A stretch of DNA of 64,000 nt. Source: Clostridiales bacterium. GTDB lineage: Bacteria; Bacillota; Clostridia; Peptostreptococcales; Acidaminobacteraceae. The first letter of the stretch is position 1; every line of letters starts with the position of its first letter. Of the stretch, positions 62,734-64,000 are shown one piece after another. A program made the translations under genes and the position numbers. The DNA is taken from NCBI GenBank assembly GCA_016342415.1, contig JAEIOD010000020.1, forward strand, positions 1 through 64,000, given 5' to 3'. The notes under the pieces are model-generated. The model was not told where the DNA came from, did not search any database, and worked only from the letters and a program-made list of their open reading frames with translations.

Positions 62734-63627
62734 ATGAACAAAGTCAAAAAACAAGGACTCGAGAAAGCTTATCAAAAAAATGGTTGGAGCTTTATTTCTG
62801 TTGCTGTTGTATTGGTATTAGTCTTTAATATCTATCCAATCATTAACTCATTAATATTGTCAACAATGACAGGTAAAGGCGTTGTGATGAGATTTAATGG
62901 GCTTGGAAATATCAGAAGATTGTTTACTGATACTGTATTTCAAACTGCTTTAAAAAACACATTCACTTTTTTTATTATCCAAGTGCCAATTATGATATTA
63001 CTCTCGTTGATCATTGCATCAATGCTAAATGAACCAAAATTGAAATTTAAATCGTTATTTAGGACAGCTATATTTCTACCTTGTGTAACGTCATTGGTAG
63101 CCTATTCTATATTATTTAGATCAATGTTTTCATTTGATGGTATTATCAATAAATTTTTACTTAGTATTCATCTGATTGCAGATCCTATACCGTGGCTGTT
63201 GGATCCGTTTTGGGCAAAAGTGACTATTATATTAGCAATTACATGGAGATGGACAGGTTATAATATGATTTTTTATTTAGCAGGCTTACAAAATATTGAT
63301 CCGTCAATTTACGAAGCTGCAAGAATAGATGGTGCATCTAAGTTCAGACAATTTACGAATATCACAATACCAATGTTGAAGCCGGTGATTCTTTTTACAA
63401 CCATTATGTCAACAATCGGTACTTTGCAATTGTTTGATGAAGTTGTCAACTTAACCGGTGGTGGTCCAGGTGATGCAACACTGACTTTATCTCAGTACAT
63501 TTACAACTTATCATTTGTATTTACACCAAATTATGGATATGCTGCAACTATCTCATACGTCATTGTAATTATAGTAGCAGTTTTGGCTATTATTCAATTT
63601 AAAGTAGGAGGAGGTAAAGATGAATAA
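62734..63627 (+). CDS. Sugar ABC transporter permease (MalF type)
   Basis: About 297 residues from ATG 62734 (MNKVKKQG), preceded by AGGAAGG; an in-frame ATG at 62716 has no site. Six membrane helices and the EAA loop for contact with the ATPase (EAARIDGASKFRQFTNITIPML, quoted in part as EAARIDGASKFRQF). With the second permease it forms the channel. Stop overlaps the next ATG by 8 bp. No ATPase gene is in the window; such importers often share an MsmX-type ATPase. Confidence 0.94.
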   Translation: MNKVKKQGLEKAYQKNGWSFISVAVVLVLVFNIYPIINSLILSTMTGKGVVMRFNGLGNIRRLFTDTVFQTALKNTFTFFIIQVPIMILLSLIIASMLNEPKLKFKSLFRTAIFLPCVTSLVAYSILFRSMFSFDGIINKFLLSIHLIADPIPWLLDPFWAKVTIILAITWRWTGYNMIFYLAGLQNIDPSIYEAARIDGASKFRQFTNITIPMLKPVILFTTIMSTIGTLQLFDEVVNLTGGGPGDATLTLSQYIYNLSFVFTPNYGYAATISYVIVIIVAVLAIIQFKVGGGKDE

Positions 63628-64000
63628 AATAAATACAATAATCAAATACACGTTTTTATCTTTGATTTCCTTTGTATCTATTTTTCCGTTTATATGGATG
63701 ATTATTGGTGCAACCAATACATCAACAGAAATTACAAAAGGACAAATATTTCCTGGTAGTGAATTGATCAATAACTTTAGAAAATTGTTAGAAATGGTTG
63801 ATTTACCTCAGGTATTATGGAATTCGGGCAAAATTGCAATTCTAACAACATTACTTTCCTTGTTGATTGCTTCGATGGCAGGATATGGCTTTGAACTGTA
63901 CCGTCATAAAACAAGAGAAAAAATTTATCAGTTTATGTTATTAACCATGATGGTGCCATTTGCAGCATTAATGATACCCTTATTCAGAATTTTTGCCAAA
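63620..64000 (+). CDS. Sugar ABC transporter permease (MalG type), partial
   Basis: Starts ATG 63620 behind GGAGGAGG and is open to the window end (127 codons seen). It begins MNKINTIIKYTFLSLISF with a first membrane helix, then the WMIIGATNTSTEI segment and GYGFELYRHK of the MalG family. The remainder, including the EAA loop, lies outside the window. Overlaps the upstream permease gene by 8 bp. Confidence 0.92.
   Translation, partial: MNKINTIIKYTFLSLISFVSIFPFIWMIIGATNTSTEITKGQIFPGSELINNFRKLLEMVDLPQVLWNSGKIAILTTLLSLLIASMAGYGFELYRHKTREKIYQFMLLTMMVPFAALMIPLFRIFAK

Overview
The window is an AT-rich, gene-dense chromosomal segment of a Gram-positive, low-GC bacterium. The best fit is an anaerobic, motile member of the Clostridia. 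This rests on the infC-rpmI-rplT operon with an L20-type leader, three T-box leaders (Phe, Ile, Asn), the gene string ktrB-ktrA-rRNA methylase-pheS-pheT-zapA-U32 peptidase-mutS2, a chemoreceptor, several cyclic-di-GMP genes, and fermentative amino-acid catabolism (agmatine, histidine, threonine). A Fusibacter-like lineage is a guess from gene content only. No rRNA, tRNA, CRISPR array, transposase or prophage was seen.

Layout. 0-1.5 kb: translation operon; infC appears to start at a rare AUC codon. 1.6-6.6 kb: a chemoreceptor, a potassium uptake pair and an RNA methyltransferase. 6.6-18.3 kb: T-box-controlled pheST, an HD-GYP c-di-GMP phosphodiesterase, zapA, a U32 peptidase, mutS2 and a DUF523 gene. 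18.3-24.4 kb: an agmatine island, with a divergent putrescine carbamoyltransferase, agmatine deiminase, amino-acid/polyamine permease, RpiR-type regulator and a second, diverged deiminase. Its control region carries a repeated 16-bp sequence with sigma-54-like -24/-12 spacing and dyad operators. 24.5-31.6 kb: a compact three-gene operon encoding a 1634-residue multidomain protein (HD hydrolase, helical repeats, NMN-adenylyltransferase-like, acetyltransferase-like, phosphoribosyltransferase-like), a lactate/malate-dehydrogenase-like protein and an FMN-reductase-like protein. It is followed by a short free-standing transcription unit with three tandem repeats of about 60 bp, each containing a minimal M-I-P-P reading frame and AGGA motifs. 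These two neighbours are the best candidates for undescribed biology.

31.9-41.6 kb: a pseudokinase-like membrane protein, a YhaO/YhaN-type nuclease-ATPase pair, a small membrane protein, a cation efflux transporter, a methyltransferase and an Ile T-box-regulated threonine dehydratase. 41.6-48.7 kb: a dipeptidase, a lipoprotein, a very large SARP/AAA/TPR regulator and a membrane diguanylate cyclase. 48.7-53.6 kb: T-box-asnS; a class I c-di-GMP riboswitch followed by a 51-codon membrane-protein gene; and on the minus strand a papain-like protein, a YczE-type protein, MgtC with a short upstream frame, and an unknown coiled protein. 53.7-58.6 kb: histidine degradation hutU-ftcD-hutI-fchA, without hutH. 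58.8-64 kb: a small membrane protein, an HD protein, a possible small RNA, and a LacI-regulated sugar ABC importer running off the window end.

Themes: cyclic-di-GMP is made (GGDEF), degraded (HD-GYP) and sensed (riboswitch) within the window. RNA-level control is heavy. Many intrinsic terminators have stems overlapping the stop codon of the gene they end.
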